Shown in pieces: positions 48,424 through 60,600 of a stretch of DNA of 64,000 nucleotides (position 1 is its first letter; every line of letters begins with the position of its first letter). The position numbers were made by a program, and so were the translations under genes. The notes beneath the pieces were generated by a model. The model was not told the DNA's origin. It worked only from the letters and a program-made list of their open reading frames with translations, and ran no database searches. The DNA comes from Ignelater luminosus. Its lineage: Eukaryota; Arthropoda; Insecta; Coleoptera; Elateridae. Location of the stretch: contig VTPC01000809.1 of assembly GCA_011009095.1 (NCBI GenBank), forward strand, positions 36,434 to 100,433, given 5' to 3'.

Positions 48424-48839
48424 ATAATTATTTGTTGTATCTATAGTAGTTTTCTTTTATTTAATAATTTTCAGCGTTGCCCATATGAAGCATAAATAGA
48501 GCAATTATAAAGAAGATTTATATCCCATATAGCCAAAGATTGCTAAAAGCAGTTTAAAAATCTCAAAATGAGCTAAAAGAAGCGTATAACCATGGAGAGT
48601 TACAGGTTTAGTAGACCCTGTTTTGTAACCTACTATTAAAATTGTTTTAGTATTATTTTCACGGCCAAAACATGCCTAAACAATTTCTGTGGAATAGTAA
48701 AAATGATTTTTCTCGTTTGTTATTCAACGCTTTAAAGAGAAGTAGAATGGAACATGGCAGATAATTGTTGTTTTAGAAACAGCTTACATACTATATAAAA
48801 TTGCAGTCAACACTCTTCAGCTCAGATAATGCCAACAGG

Positions 48840-49330
48840 CGCTTAAAAAAATCTAAGATTTAGTTTGGACAGGCAAAGCCATATCATCAAATGTCTAGAG
48901 CTTTGAACCTGAATGGGCTTCTGCGTATCTACCTATTCGAACTGCTCAAACTTTTCAAATTGTCCTGATTTTTCTGTTCAGTTTGACTTTTAGAAATTAG
49001 TTGGGATTGTTGAGTAAATTAAGTCAGAGGATTTTGATATTGCAGAGAGCAGAAATTAGAAGTAGTTTTCAAAAAGAAACGTTCAAAGCTATTTTGCAAC
49101 AATTATGGTCTTAAGACAAAGAGCCTTGTGTGCTTAGAATAAAACCTTTGGATATGCATATTATGAACTTATCGTCTCATAGTTTTTGTACTATTTTGTA
49201 TTGCATTTTACAGAAGTTTCAGGGTTTAATCAAACGCCACCCAAAATTAATTCTTTAGAAACTTGTAGAAGGTACGCGCGTTTGGTTGCCAAGCAGCACC
49301 ATTCGTGTGAGGAATGATTTAGAAAATGCA
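48840..49330 (+). pseudogene. decayed non-LTR RT fragment (copy 1)
   Basis: The first part aligns with 11186-11380. Around 49109-49175 the reading GLRQRALCA...FGYAYYELIVS corresponds to the RT pattern GLRQGDxLAP...LGYADDxxIxS with the catalytic YADD changed to YAYY (49153-49164). The downstream part aligns with 49830-49905. Heavily mutated. Confidence 0.45.
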
Positions 49331-49689
49331 AAAGTACGTATTAGTTAGATTTCCCTACTACTTACGGTTTGGGCGGATACGAATCACTTGTACGTCTCTA
49401 AAGACTTGAATGAATTTAGGTGCTGATACCCCACATTTTTTGGATTCATCATCTAATCAATCCTGGTTTCAGAACTGCAAATGCTTTTCCAAATAATAAA
49501 CCACATAAAAAGAAGACTTTGATTAAATTGCTGGCAGTGAGAAGCACTCAGTCCGGAAGTTTGTAAATATAGCAGAAGAACTCCCATGGCAATTAAACTG
49601 TTTCTGACTTTTAGCTCTTCTAAAATCTTTTGAAGCTAAAACAGTAAATGTAAACCGTTTTTTCCGAAATTGTTAAAATTCATAGTAAC

Positions 49690-49905
49690 AAAACTTTACC
49701 GATGAATAATAGACTACAACAAGGAGTTGCACCAGTTTTAACAGTTATACAGAATATGTAAGGAACAGCAAGGATTCAAGCTCTTGGATATGCAAATCAT
49801 GACATTATCATCTCATATCTTTTGTACTGCGTTTTACAGAACTTCCAGGTTTTAATCAAATGCCATCTTACAATACATTTTTCAGAAATCTGTATGGGTA
49901 CACGC
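49690..49905 (+). pseudogene. decayed non-LTR RT fragment (copy 2)
   Basis: NNRLQQGVAPVLTVIQNM then ARIQALGYANHDIIIS (about 49700-49815) matches the RTE/CR1-type pattern NGLRQGDxLAPxLFNxxL...LGYADDIxII, with YADD degraded to YANH at 49789-49800. The stretch from GGATATGCA onward aligns with copy 1 about 636 bp upstream (shared: CATTTTACAGAA, TTTAATCAAA, GCCA). Confidence 0.5.
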
Positions 49906-52528
49906 CAAGCCGCACTTTGACATGAAAAATGGTTTTAAAAAATGTAAAAGGTTCTATGCTCAGTCGTCTGTTGGCCATCACATCACCTGACTAGTACCAA
50001 TCGTTTTCATCAATGTTCTCAACTATTTGTTTCATAAGATCCGCTCAAAAGAACTCCTCAGACTAAATTTCTTAACACGCTGAGTTTGACGCTACACACC
50101 AGCATGCTAGAATGATTTTGACGGGTTTCATTTAAAGAAGGTTATGACTATCTCATATTTCGACCATATCAAGCTTTACTGAATTTCTCTACTATGGTTA
50201 GATCCGTGTACTAATAATAAGTCCTTTTTGATGACGTATTTTAACTGTTTAATAGAAATATGATGTCCATAAGAGGTTGGTGATCTTTAATAACCGAAAA
50301 GATTAAGCCGTTGTGCTTTACAGTTTAGCATTTCAACACAAATTGTTATAATTGATCTTTATACTGATGTATAGATATTACAGGCTTTTTGTTAACTATA
50401 CCACGTCGATTTCTTTTGTCTCTTTAAAATATGTACCTGACCGGCAGAATGCTACTTTTTAAAGTTTTTGGAACTGACAAGAATGTGATCACGAATGCTT
50501 AATATTATTAATTCTGAAATGCTGTATTGCAAAATAAATTTACTATTAGTATATTTTACTCGAGATCTAGAAAAAGTTGACAACGCGATTTCATATGTGC
50601 ATCAATCAATTTATATGCATTGTTATAATACCTCTTCAAAATCTCAAAGTGATGGCTATATGTTGTCTGCTATCTAGTGGTATCTAGCGGTTAAAAATGA
50701 AATTAGAAATTATTTCCGGATTTCGGTTAATTTAAGATTCTTCTCTGGAAATTTGATTAAATAAAGAAATTCCTTTCGTTAACAAGTTATAATAACAGGT
50801 GATTTAGAAATTCACTAAAAAATCTTGCTTCTTTGATGCTGGTCATTCTTCTATGCATCTGATCTATCTTGGTTGTCATTTTAGAATTTCTACCGAGGTT
50901 CTTTCAATATTAAATATTGAATGTTACTTATGACGTCCTCGTTAGCTTTTGCTGTTTTTAAAAATTTTATTTTATTATGTAACAATTTAACAGAAATTAA
51001 CAAGTTTGAATATTGATGATGCATCAGGCATCGCGCAAAATAGGGAAGCTTGATGATGATACAAGACGTGCTTTTAAGATTGAAATTCAATTAACAACAA
51101 GTGAAAGAGAAACCCAAGTGTTAGTTAATGTATTGTAACCTAAGGTGTAGATAGTAAAGTTCTAGATATTGATATCTTTTGAGATATTTTTGAGAAAATG
51201 ATCCTGCATCTTGATAAAATGTTTGCTTCTAGTCTAGAAAATTCTATACAGTAAAACAAGATATCCTTGAGCCAAATTACTAATATAAACATCGATAAAA
51301 ACATTAAGCACTATAAGAAAATAATTTTATGCTTAGAAAACTTGCAATAATCATAATCTAAATTCAAAGATTAATCATTCTCAAATATGTAGGTACGTAC
51401 TTACCAGATTTGCATACACGAATATTAAATATCACGCGAAGATTTATTGTAAGGATAAGTGTGGTTAACTGAATAAGTAAGCAAAGTTGTAAACCACTAT
51501 CTTTACAAGCTTAATATTTCCTACAACTGTTATCTTAAAGACAAAATAAAAAGGTATTGTGTGCAACATATAACGACTGTTATCATGGGGCAATGTGCAA
51601 AATTAAAAGCACACTTACTGTCATTTCTATAGAGATTAAGGTTTGATTATTTTACTTAAGGAAAAGCTGAGGATTTGCTGATTTTGCAGAATGTTTGTCA
51701 ATTTATCAGTTAGTCGTCAAGCATAATGTAAGGATTTGGAAATATAATATAGAAAATCAAGTTGAAAGTGTTTCAAATTCAAACCATTTGAAGATGAAAA
51801 TTGATTCAGAATTGGTATAGTTATTCTACTAATTCGACACTGTTAAGACTTCTTAAGAGTTTATTCTAAAATAATTTTTGAAATTGTGTGTTCGTCCATT
51901 TCTTGATTCTTTTAATGTTTATGAAAGCATTTAAAAGTGATATAACACAACGTACTATTTCAAAATTTACTAACAACCAAAGCGTTTTACTGAATGACTG
52001 CATCAATATTGATATCGAACTGCAAAGTTGACCCATTTAATTATTTCGTAACGATCCTTTTCAGTAATTGGAGTTACGTGTTTGTGCTCACACACATATT
52101 TAGTAAGCTTTGAAATTGATTTATTAAAGGTTCTGATAAAAACAAAACAAAAAGAACCAAATTATCACAACACAAATCTTGTTCTTGACCAACATTCGAT
52201 ATACTACACAAATGCCAAAATTTAAAACAGATGTAGATAGACTTTATCACATAAATCTTGGGTAATTGGAGCTTGAAATTATTTTATTTCATGCCGAGAC
52301 CCTTGTTTTCCTCGTGTACGTAAATAAATGTCATCAATCAAGTTTAAAACATTAAATATCGATTTTAGTTTAAGTCGTAATTAAATACTAAACGCTAATC
52401 TGGGTAAATAACAAATGATGTTTAGTAAAAATGATACTATTTTAAAAAAGAAAATCTTCAGGGAACAGCTGCCGTTGCACATGTTTCATGTCACTATAAA
52501 TTAAATGTTTCATGTATAAAACACTCAC

Positions 52529-52664
52529 CTACAACCATCATATGTCCGTGTTCGGTGACGGTTTGAAAAGAGGGAGCTTCGCCGGAGACTTCACATCTAT
52601 AAACGCCTGTAGTCGATAGTTGAACGGAAGACAATACTACCTGATTTTCTGTGGAGTTGTGCAA
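52529..52664 (-). CDS. beaten path (Beat) family gene, exon for the C-terminal half of Ig domain 1
   Basis: On the minus strand a pyrimidine-rich tract ending in ACAG precedes the exon and AG|GTGAGT follows it. The 136-nt exon encodes 45 residues plus one base, entering in phase 0 and leaving in phase 1. The peptide has the Beat signature of an Ig domain end: LHNSTENQ, VVLSSVQLSTTGVYRCEVS (second Ig cysteine) and EAPSFQTVTEHGHMMVV. NST is a potential N-glycosylation site. Beat proteins are secreted or membrane-anchored Ig-superfamily proteins that act in axon guidance and bind Sidestep-family partners (established for Drosophila). The exon with the first Ig1 cysteine and the signal peptide should lie at higher coordinates and was not found in the window. 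Family assignment is secure; the Beat subgroup (I-VII) is not decided, so no symbol is given. Confidence 0.95.
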
Positions 52665-54344
52665 CTGTAATAAGAAAATAAGTAAGAGTTATAGAATTGT
52701 CAACACAATGGAAGAAAGTTTGTTCGACGAGTTACTCGTTTAAGTCTACCAATTTAAACGATAACTTCGATGAAACGCTTGGAATATGTAATGTAGTAGT
52801 AGAAAACTGATAAAAAGTCGATATTCAATCTATTTCCAATTTCTGTCAATAGTCTGCCCCGGTGCAACCCCTAGGTGATACATCACTGAATTCTTGTAAG
52901 GCAGTCGCCTACGAAAATTGATCGCTGCATGTCGAAATGCTACTATCTAAATTTATAAACGTTCGATCAGGATTCAAGTTATTATGTTTCTAAATTCGGG
53001 CACGGTAAATGTAACCCTACTAAAAGCGTAAAAGTTTTCAATAAATCTATTCCTCCAAACAGCACAGCGAACACGATATTGCAATGTATTGAAATTAATG
53101 AAACAAGAATTCAACATACTGTCATGTTTATCAGTTATCTATACTACACATTTTATATTTTAAAAGTACCTACTCTATAGTGCGCACATTTATTAGAACA
53201 TTAATCCTCCTTTTTTCTGTTGCGCTTGTAAAGATACAATCAGCATTAAACACGTATTTCCCTCGAACTATACCTATAATAAGAATGTACATTTTCCGCT
53301 TGATATTAAAATCCTATCCCCGAAAATACATAAACCGACCTGCCGCTTATATCTCAACAATATTCAAAACCACTACATCAGTTTCGACAGGAAAGGGAAA
53401 CACAATTAAGTATTCGTAATAAATTTTTGGCAGTTTGTGTATTTTTGTTTCTCATAAAATTGGGTTGATATTATTTGATATTCTGATATCGTGCTACAAT
53501 GCGTTTCTCCTCGAAATATAAGAAATATTATATTAAATATCTCTGTTGGGTTATTAAATGTCACGAATAGGGGCGTAAAACGTAAATGATTTAAGACATT
53601 TTGTAAAACTTTGCTTTATAGCTGTACTATATGGGAACCGAGATCAAGTATAAACTGGACAAACACGAAAGAAACTATGTAGAATCTTGTAGCAGAGGCT
53701 TTCAAAAAGTTTTCAGAATCAATGCTTGTTTTGAGACGAAGCAGACTTAAATATTAAAGTTTCGTGTTGTATTATGGCATAAAAAGCTCTATAAATAAAT
53801 AATTTAGCTTGGATCTAATTATAAAATTTTAACTGGTTTCAATGCTGAAAAATTTTGGTAGAGCCGAATTTAATCTTGATGAGTAGAATTGATCGAACAT
53901 ATTAAAGCTCTTAGTGATATTAGACGGGATTATGTTATATGTCAGAGTACTTAACTGATGTGAGAGTAACAGTGTTGCCACTATATATTTGCAACACAAA
54001 TTATGGTTGACGTATTAAAGCGGAAAAGCACAGGAAAATATATTGAAAACATGACAAATTAATTAAAAACAAACTTAAAATAAACAAACACGTGTAACTA
54101 AAATTATTAATTAACAAGAACGAGAATGTTTACATCAGAAATAAAAAGACAACTGAATTAAAAAAAATTAAAGGTAAATTCTAAAATGAACTTGAAGTCT
54201 AAACTAAAGGCAAAGAATAAATTCAAAATTGAGATTTGCTATTTCACTTAAGAAAATTTCAATTCAAAGAATTCCTGTGTGCAGATCTACATAGTGCGGT
54301 GATTATATATTCATAAACAATTGATCACTATGGTTTAGGGCAAC
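52665..54344. other. beat intron or upstream sequence, nothing recognised
   Basis: AT-rich. No Ig1 first-half motif (KWYKG-type) was found on the minus strand. Confidence 0.5.
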
Positions 54345-54346
54345 TA

Positions 54347-54374
54347 CGAGGGCGGTTCAGTAAGTACCCGTGTT
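54347..54374 (+). repeat. mariner left terminal inverted repeat
   Basis: Begins CGAGGGCGGTTCAGTAAGTA directly after a TA target-site copy. It pairs with 55579-55606 with one mismatch (G versus A at position 14). Confidence 0.93.
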
Positions 54375-54525
54375 TGACGACAGAAGGCGTTCCTGAAGGA
54401 AGTTGGTGTTATCATCGTGTGCTGCCATCTATCAAACGACGGTATAACAAATTGCAGACTGATTGATAGGTTAGTTTGGATTTGACAGCCATTTGAGTAA
54501 GACGTGTTTAGTGATTTTAGCTAAG

Positions 54526-55596
54526 ATGGAAAAAGAGCAGTATCGTTCGGTAATTCGCTTTCTGTTTTTGGATGGGAAAAAATGCGAGGAGATAAAAGCA
54601 AAGTTGTATGCTGTTTATGGGGACACTTCGCCATCTATGACCACAGTTAGATATTGGTTCAACGAATTTAAACGAGGGCGAACATCCGTTTTTGATGAGG
54701 AGCGACCATGACGCCCGGCAGACATGGTTACCGAGGAAATCATTCAAAAAGTCCACGACATGATTCTCGCTGATCGACGAACGAAAGTGCGTGAAGTAGC
54801 AGAGGCCGTAGGTGTGTCGACCGGAACGGCAATTAATATTTTACATGATAAGTTGGCGATGAAAAAATTGTCGGCGCGATGGGTGCCGCGATTGCTAACG
54901 GTGGACAACAAGCGGATGCGGCTGTTAACTTCGAAGCAGTGTTTGGAGCAATTTAAGCGAAATCCGAAGGAGTTTTTGCGTCGAGTTGTCACCGTTGATG
55001 AAACCTGGATTCATCATTACACACCAGAAACTAAGCAACAATCAAAACAATGGATTTCTACCGGTGAATCTGCTCCAAAGAAGGCGAAGATGGTTCCATC
55101 GGCCGGAAAGGTCATGGCGACGATTTTTTGGGATGCGAACGGCGTCATCCTCATGGATTTTTTAGAAAAAGGAAGAACGATCACTGGACAATACTACAGT
55201 GAGTTATTAGACAGCTTCGACAAAAAATTGAAGGAGACACGGCCGCATTTGGCGAAAAAGAAGGTGCTGTTTCACCACGATAACGCACCAGCACATTCAT
55301 CCGGAGTTGTCGCCGTCAAACTGCATGAATTGCGTTATGAATTGCTGCCGCACCCCTCGTATTCACCCGATCTGGCTCCCTGCAACTTTTTCTTGTTTCC
55401 TAACATGAAGAAATGGCTCGCGGGAAAAGAATTTAGCTCAAACGAGGAAGTCATCGCCGAGATAGAGGCGTATTTTGGAGAGTTCGACAAATCCTATTTT
55501 TTGGAGGGGTTAAAAAAATGGCAGGAACGTTGGGAATTAAAAAAAAAATTTTTTGATAAAAATTGTGTCTTCATTTCTAACACGGGTACTTATTGA
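54526..55596 (+). pseudogene. irritans-type mariner transposase with one stop and a D-to-N catalytic change
   Basis: The start chosen is the ATG at 54526 (MEKEQYRSVIRFLF), matching irritans-subfamily N-termini. The frame is 356 codons plus stop. The DNA-binding half includes VRYWFNEFKRGRTS. TGA at 54709-54711 interrupts the conserved ERxGRP segment, where Gly is expected. WVPRLL marks the linker. Catalytic residues: D158 in VTVDETWIHHY (54997-54999) and D252 in FHHDNAPAH (55279-55281). At position 287, where the third Asp of DD34D belongs (YSPDLAPxDFF), the codon is AAC, Asn (55384-55386). The normal RWxxCIxxxGxYxE end is replaced by RWELKKKFF, suggesting a short deletion. The stop plus loss of Asp 3 should make the protein inactive. 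Confidence 0.93.
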
Positions 55597-55606
55597 ACCG
55601 CCCTCG
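55579..55606 (-). repeat. mariner right terminal inverted repeat
   Basis: Reverse complement begins CGAGGGCGGTTCAATAAGTA. It is followed by TA at 55607-55608. The transposase stop codon (55594-55596) lies inside this repeat. Confidence 0.93.
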
Positions 55607-56559
55607 TAGTATAAATTTCGTGAGAGGTTTTAATGTTCATTTTATCTTGTTATGATTGCACCGACAATGATAGCACGCAGAAATGGGACTTGATTACTAA
55701 CAAAAACCTCCGCATCAAGATATTTGTAATGTCATTTTAAACTTTTGCGTACTCATCCGAATTCTGCGTTGAATTTTGACTTTAAATACATTCATTTATT
55801 ATGACTTTATCGTTTCATCTTCCTTTTTAATGTTTAGCAAGTTATTTATACTGCTAACAGATATTTTTCTTTGGAGTTCTGTTGTTAAGAATTAAAATGT
55901 GTTCAATAAATTGTTCCATGTTTCTTTCATTAATGGAATTCCATACATTATTTTATTACTAAAACGTGACTTTTTGTAAAATTTAATCGTCTATAGACGC
56001 CTACACATTTTTGTGTTACTTCAATTTCAAGAAATTTTATTTACGTTCAAGTTTGTTTCCAAGAAAAAAAATGTTCATAGTGTGCAAGTTCATGTCTGGC
56101 AAAAGACAGTTTTGCATTAAAGAAATAATATTTGGTATTTTTCCATTTTCCAATTTACCGCCTGTGCTTTGTTTGAAAATATAGTGTACTTCTTTATTAT
56201 GTTAAATTGCTTTCTTTGTTACATTTTGTGTGTTCCTCGAGGAGTCGAAATTTTTTTTATGTCTGGCGCACGGTTAATTTTACCATTTAGTGGCTACGAG
56301 TTTGCTTTCTTTGGTTTATGGGCATTAATTGCATTTTTGGTTAATCCTTGAGGGAGGCCTCTGAAAGGATTAAATTAACGCTCCACTGAGCGGATGTCGG
56401 ATTTAAACTCATAAGTTGAAAGGTGTTACCTATATTTTCTAGTGTTTGTAGGTGAACAAAAGTTCATCGTACCCGTCTTCGATTGGAAGGATCGCGTAAA
56501 GAAATAACCGTGTCGTGTTGGTCATTTGAAAACCATTCAGTTCTGATTTTCTTCTGGTG

Positions 56560-56720
56560 TTTGTGGTTCAGTTATTTTGGAAATTCCAATATGTGTTTGG
56601 TGTTCGTCGATTCCGCTATCTTCATCATACTCCCTGGCTGGTGGAAATAATATCCCATCTTTAGTGTCCAGGAGATCTGGTATTCTCTTCGTCATTAAGA
56701 AAATTAAAGTTTGGTGTCTG
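56560..56720 (-). pseudogene. unrecognised coding-like tail
   Basis: On the minus strand an open stretch reads IPDLLDTKDGILFPPAREYD, then EDSGIDEHQTHIGISKITEP, and ends at a stop. Acidic composition and the EYDEDSGID motif look protein-like. It may be the end of a retroelement polyprotein or an orphan exon (TTTCCACAG, acceptor-like, lies just upstream near 56725). Not identified. Confidence 0.25.
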
Positions 56721-57539
56721 TGGAAACTAAGCGTTTAAAATTTTATAGCGTAGTAAATTCAATTCTGCTTAATGGAAAAAGTTGCTGGAAATCAAAGAAC
56801 CTCCAGATTTAGAGTAAGATAAATAATTGTTTATGTTACATATATTTGTTTGCATTTTTATGTTGTTTTGTCTAAATGCTTTGAATATTTAACGTCAATA
56901 TTTGGTTTCTGTTAATGATAGGAAAAGTATCTTTATAATGTAACCTTTCCCGAAAAATCTAGGGAAAAATAATAGGAGATTAAATTTTACAGTAATCTTT
57001 TGGTTGTTTTCTTCTTGATTGTGATAATACAATTTCATATGCTCTAAATTTTTATTGGTGATAAGTTTTTGTTTTGCTTGGGTTTTCGAATTGTTGAATT
57101 TTGTTTTCTTTGAGATGTTTAATTCAACTCTTTTGTGTTTTAATGATTCTTAAAACGTATTTGTTTAACGGGTCCTTCAGAACTAATTTTTTTATAAAAT
57201 AATTTCTTTATTCAACCATACCATTTTGAACCTGTTTTCTTGTACGAATGTTTTTATTTGATTTCAAAGCATAATAATAAACTCACGTAGTTTAACTTTT
57301 GTGTTCTTATTTTTAGAAGTTTGTTTTGTTCTATAAGCTTATTTAGGTTCCGTAATGATGGACCCTGGCTTCTAGCAACCAGCATAATATTTGATTTTGT
57401 GATTAAAGCTTTGTTTACAGTTTTGAGCAACGAGAGAGAGGCTGGAGATTTATAAGTTGCGGGACCAATAAAGGTTCCCTGGTAAGTTAAGAGAGTATAA
57501 TTTAATCTCCGGACACGATTTTCAAGTTATCTGTATACA

Positions 57540-57612
57540 AAGTGATATTTTATAGAGCCACTTGTATACAGGGTGTTGTCTTGTAAGGAACTTATATACA
57601 GGGTGTTAGTTT
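57540..57612. repeat. two tandem units ending in TATACAGGGTGTT
   Basis: ACTTGTATACAGGGTGTT and ACTTATATACAGGGTGTT occur 30 bp apart. The CAGGGTGT terminus is the same kind seen at the 2.47-kb MITE, in the 23.4-24.2 kb inverted repeat, at about 58779 and, inverted, at about 44117. Confidence 0.5.
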
Positions 57613-60600
57613 CGAGAAACTGTGTGGGCTAGTCATTGGAACCCTATGACCTTCAGTGTCTGGCGCCCTTAATTCTGGACATCTTTTGAACTCGTCAAGA
57701 GTGTTTGGTTGTGTAAACTTTCTTTTTCTTTTTGGTAAAGGTAAGTTTAGCTAGGACCACCCCGTCTTCGACTTGAGCTATGGACTTGAACATCTTCCAA
57801 CATCCGTGACGGGCATTATGCTTCTTTTTCAACTTTTTCCCGTTACATACTGTATCAAGTAAAACACTTTAAACCAAAATCGTTGCTATGAAGTACGAAG
57901 ATAATTAAAAAATATCAAGAAAAAAAGCTTAAAGTTGATTTCTTTAAAGAAGACATGACGAATGGGTCAAGACATTGTCTTATTTCCAATATTTCATTGA
58001 CAGAACCAAAACTAACAATTTTTAAAAAATTAGAAGTTTGGGTATCTGCAACGAAATCTAAATAATATTCTTTGGTCAGTAAATCAGACTTGCAATAGTA
58101 AACTAGGTTCAAAATCACAAACGACATTAATACTTAGTGAATATATTGTTTGTTGAACCTGGCAACAGCAAACCTCTGAGAAACAAATTTTATTATTTTA
58201 TCGTATTATTTAGCATAGTTCAATAGAAGAAGTTATTGATCAAGAACCAAGCGACTCCAGTTGGAGTTTTCGCCAGACTAAATATCTAAATTGGGAAGAA
58301 TACGTTTGACAACACCAACCACGTTTGCAAATATAAACATTAAATTATTGTTTTCTTTTGACTTATTTCTAGCACTAACAGCCTTTTTTGCCCAACAAAA
58401 CCAAAGCTCGGTTTTGCCGTGAAAAGTCAATAGAATTTTTACTTTCTTCCTAGATTATACAAAGACAGAAGTATATAACAATAAAAACATTTAATGTGCC
58501 TATTTTGCATGTAAGAAAGAGGCAAAACTATTTTTTTCTATCACAGATACGTTAAAATGCCTTACAATCAAAGTCACGCTATTTTGTTCTGTGTCCTTAT
58601 CACTAGAGTCTAACTGACGGGAATAAAACATACTACATCGAGACTACTCATTCAGCAATATTCAAACGGCCGACTTCATGCACATGTGTTGATACAAACA
58701 TAGCCCTTCTAAATAGGCAAAATAGAGTCTGTCAGATCCTTATGAAACTTTAACTCGGTTCAACTTTAGTAGTCATTACAGGGTGTATACTGTAGAGTAA
58801 CAATGGATAGGTAGCAAGATTGGAGACAATGTGGCTTACCCAGCACTAAACGAGATTAATATTTATATATCAAAAAAGACTGAAAAAAGAAGATTAATAT
58901 AATTAGCTACGTTTAGTTTATTCACGATTATAACAGGTTTTACTCATTTGTTTACACCCCAAATAGGAATCAAGAATTGCAGATTTGCAAATAAAGACCA
59001 GGATATAAGGTGCTGGTTGCAAGACCAATACAATTTAGCTTAAAAAGTCAGAATGAATATGAAACTTGAAAGTAGTAAAACACAGTAAGCTACAGTACAT
59101 ACAGAAAGGCTAAAGAATGTTGGTCTAGAGCAGTGTTTTTAATTCTTACCAGGGAGCATTTGAGAATTCAAAAGGGCATGTCTGCACAAATACTAATTGG
59201 AGGACGATGCTGTCATCTAGACTCTAAAGGAGCATTCTAAGGCTGACGTTAGTTTATGCTAGAAAACTTCAGAATTGCAATGTCTAAAAAACGATAGAGC
59301 CAACTACATGCGTGGGTTGATTCCTCAGGCGGATAAATTTGATTGAATTTCTCATGCAGCTTTTACTCTTCCACTTTCACTACATCTCTCATGTCTCGTT
59401 ATAGAATAAAGTCAAATTCAGCAAGTTCTTCTTCCTCCTCTAATTTTCGGCAGTGGTTAGCTTTCACTAATTTTGTCAAACAAATAAAGCGACACGACGA
59501 TTTGAATAAGATTGGGGTACACTGATCTCAAGCACTACTGCCCGTATTTACAGTCAGTACTCGAACTTGAGCGCAACTCAAGCATGCTCCGATATTTTAT
59601 AGCCGATGCTTAACTTGAAAATACCATAGTGCTCAGGTATAACGTATAAACAAATAGACGACTTGAGTTTATCTTATGAGCTGAGCATTTGTGCTAAATC
59701 AAGGCGTGCTTGCTGGGGTGAAGCTTTAGACTCACTCAACTATTGATTATGAATATGAGCATAACATTACTTAGTCTCTTGTAAGAGTTCTTTCAAAAAA
59801 TATTGATTATCTTACACTAACTTCAATTTTATATGCAAATGAAATATTCTTCAAAAGCTATCACAGAAAGTATCAAGCTGCTGGAAATATAATGGCAGTT
59901 TTAGTAAGGTGTAACAAAACAACAATTTTAGCAAGTTGTAACAAAACAAACTGCATTTGTCCGCGGAGCAAGAAACCGATTAAAAACGAAATTCTCAGTG
60001 TTGTTTGGGTTGGTATTACTTTGGTAGAGGTAAATTCTATCAGGAGCTTACAATATGTAGCATTTGATTGTTTCTTAATCGTTGTTAGAAAATTAGTTGT
60101 CTACGTAAAGGTATACATTTTTCCATTTTCCTATATTTCAAGTTTCATAAAATGAAACCACCTGTTGAAATACGTTTAGAACCAAACCTGTCAATACAGT
60201 CCACTGTTTCGGCATTTAACAAAATCAGTGACAGGTATCGTCTTCTTTCATATTTCCGAAACTTAAATTTACACACGTGTGCTCATGTTTTTGTTGCTAC
60301 TGACTTATTAAGCTTGTGTCATTCACTACATGACCTCAAAGACAAAAAAATCATTGAACATTATTAATTTTATCCTACGTATATATTGCATTTACTGATA
60401 TCTAATTATAGATGTAAATTGAAAATGGTAACAAAACCACTGCTAAGGGAACGAGTTTGGAAAGATTAGCAGGGAAAGAAAATCCTATTTAACTTGGCTT
60501 TAAGGAGGTGTGAGAGGTGCAGCGTAAGTAAGAGACGGAAAAATACGAAAGAAAAAACAAAAAAATTATCCTTTAGAGTAATACCTAAATTATGTGTGTA

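Larger units (their letters stand above)
28264..52528 (-). other. beat intron, about 24.3 kb
   Basis: Bounded by GTGAGT after the 52.5-kb exon and TTTTTGCAG before the 27.9-kb exon, with matching phase 1. It hosts the duplication, retroelement pieces, SINE pair, TTAA MITE, mariner and candidate noncoding elements listed separately. In 30581-32149, 32791-34589, 35111-40101, 41216-43510, 43809-45499, 46421-47587 and 49906-52528 I see no gene. About 36260-36440 is another CpG-bearing, possibly conserved patch. Confidence 0.85.
54347..55606 (+). mobile_element. nearly complete irritans-type mariner, 1,260 bp
   Basis: Perfect structural boundaries: TA duplications at 54345-54346 and 55607-55608, and 28-bp terminal inverted repeats starting CGAGGGCGGTTCA that differ at one position. 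One transposase frame spans 54526-55596. The element lies in beat noncoding sequence upstream of the Ig1 exon and is antisense to the host gene. Low divergence between the TIRs and a single stop suggest a comparatively young insertion. Confidence 0.95.

Noticed and set aside
56169-56351. Short hydrophobic plus-strand frame as a small membrane protein.
   Set aside because: T-rich composition alone generates such frames here; no supporting motif or context.
57640-57720. TGGCGCCC at about 57662 as a retroviral-type primer-binding site beside an LTR.
   Set aside because: The match covers only about eight bases, and no paired long terminal repeat or downstream gag/pol frame was found.
59520-59760. 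PIF/Harbinger-like element suggested by GTATTTACAGTCAGTACTC and repeated CTTGAG words.
   Set aside because: No matching inverted end or three-base duplication could be found.
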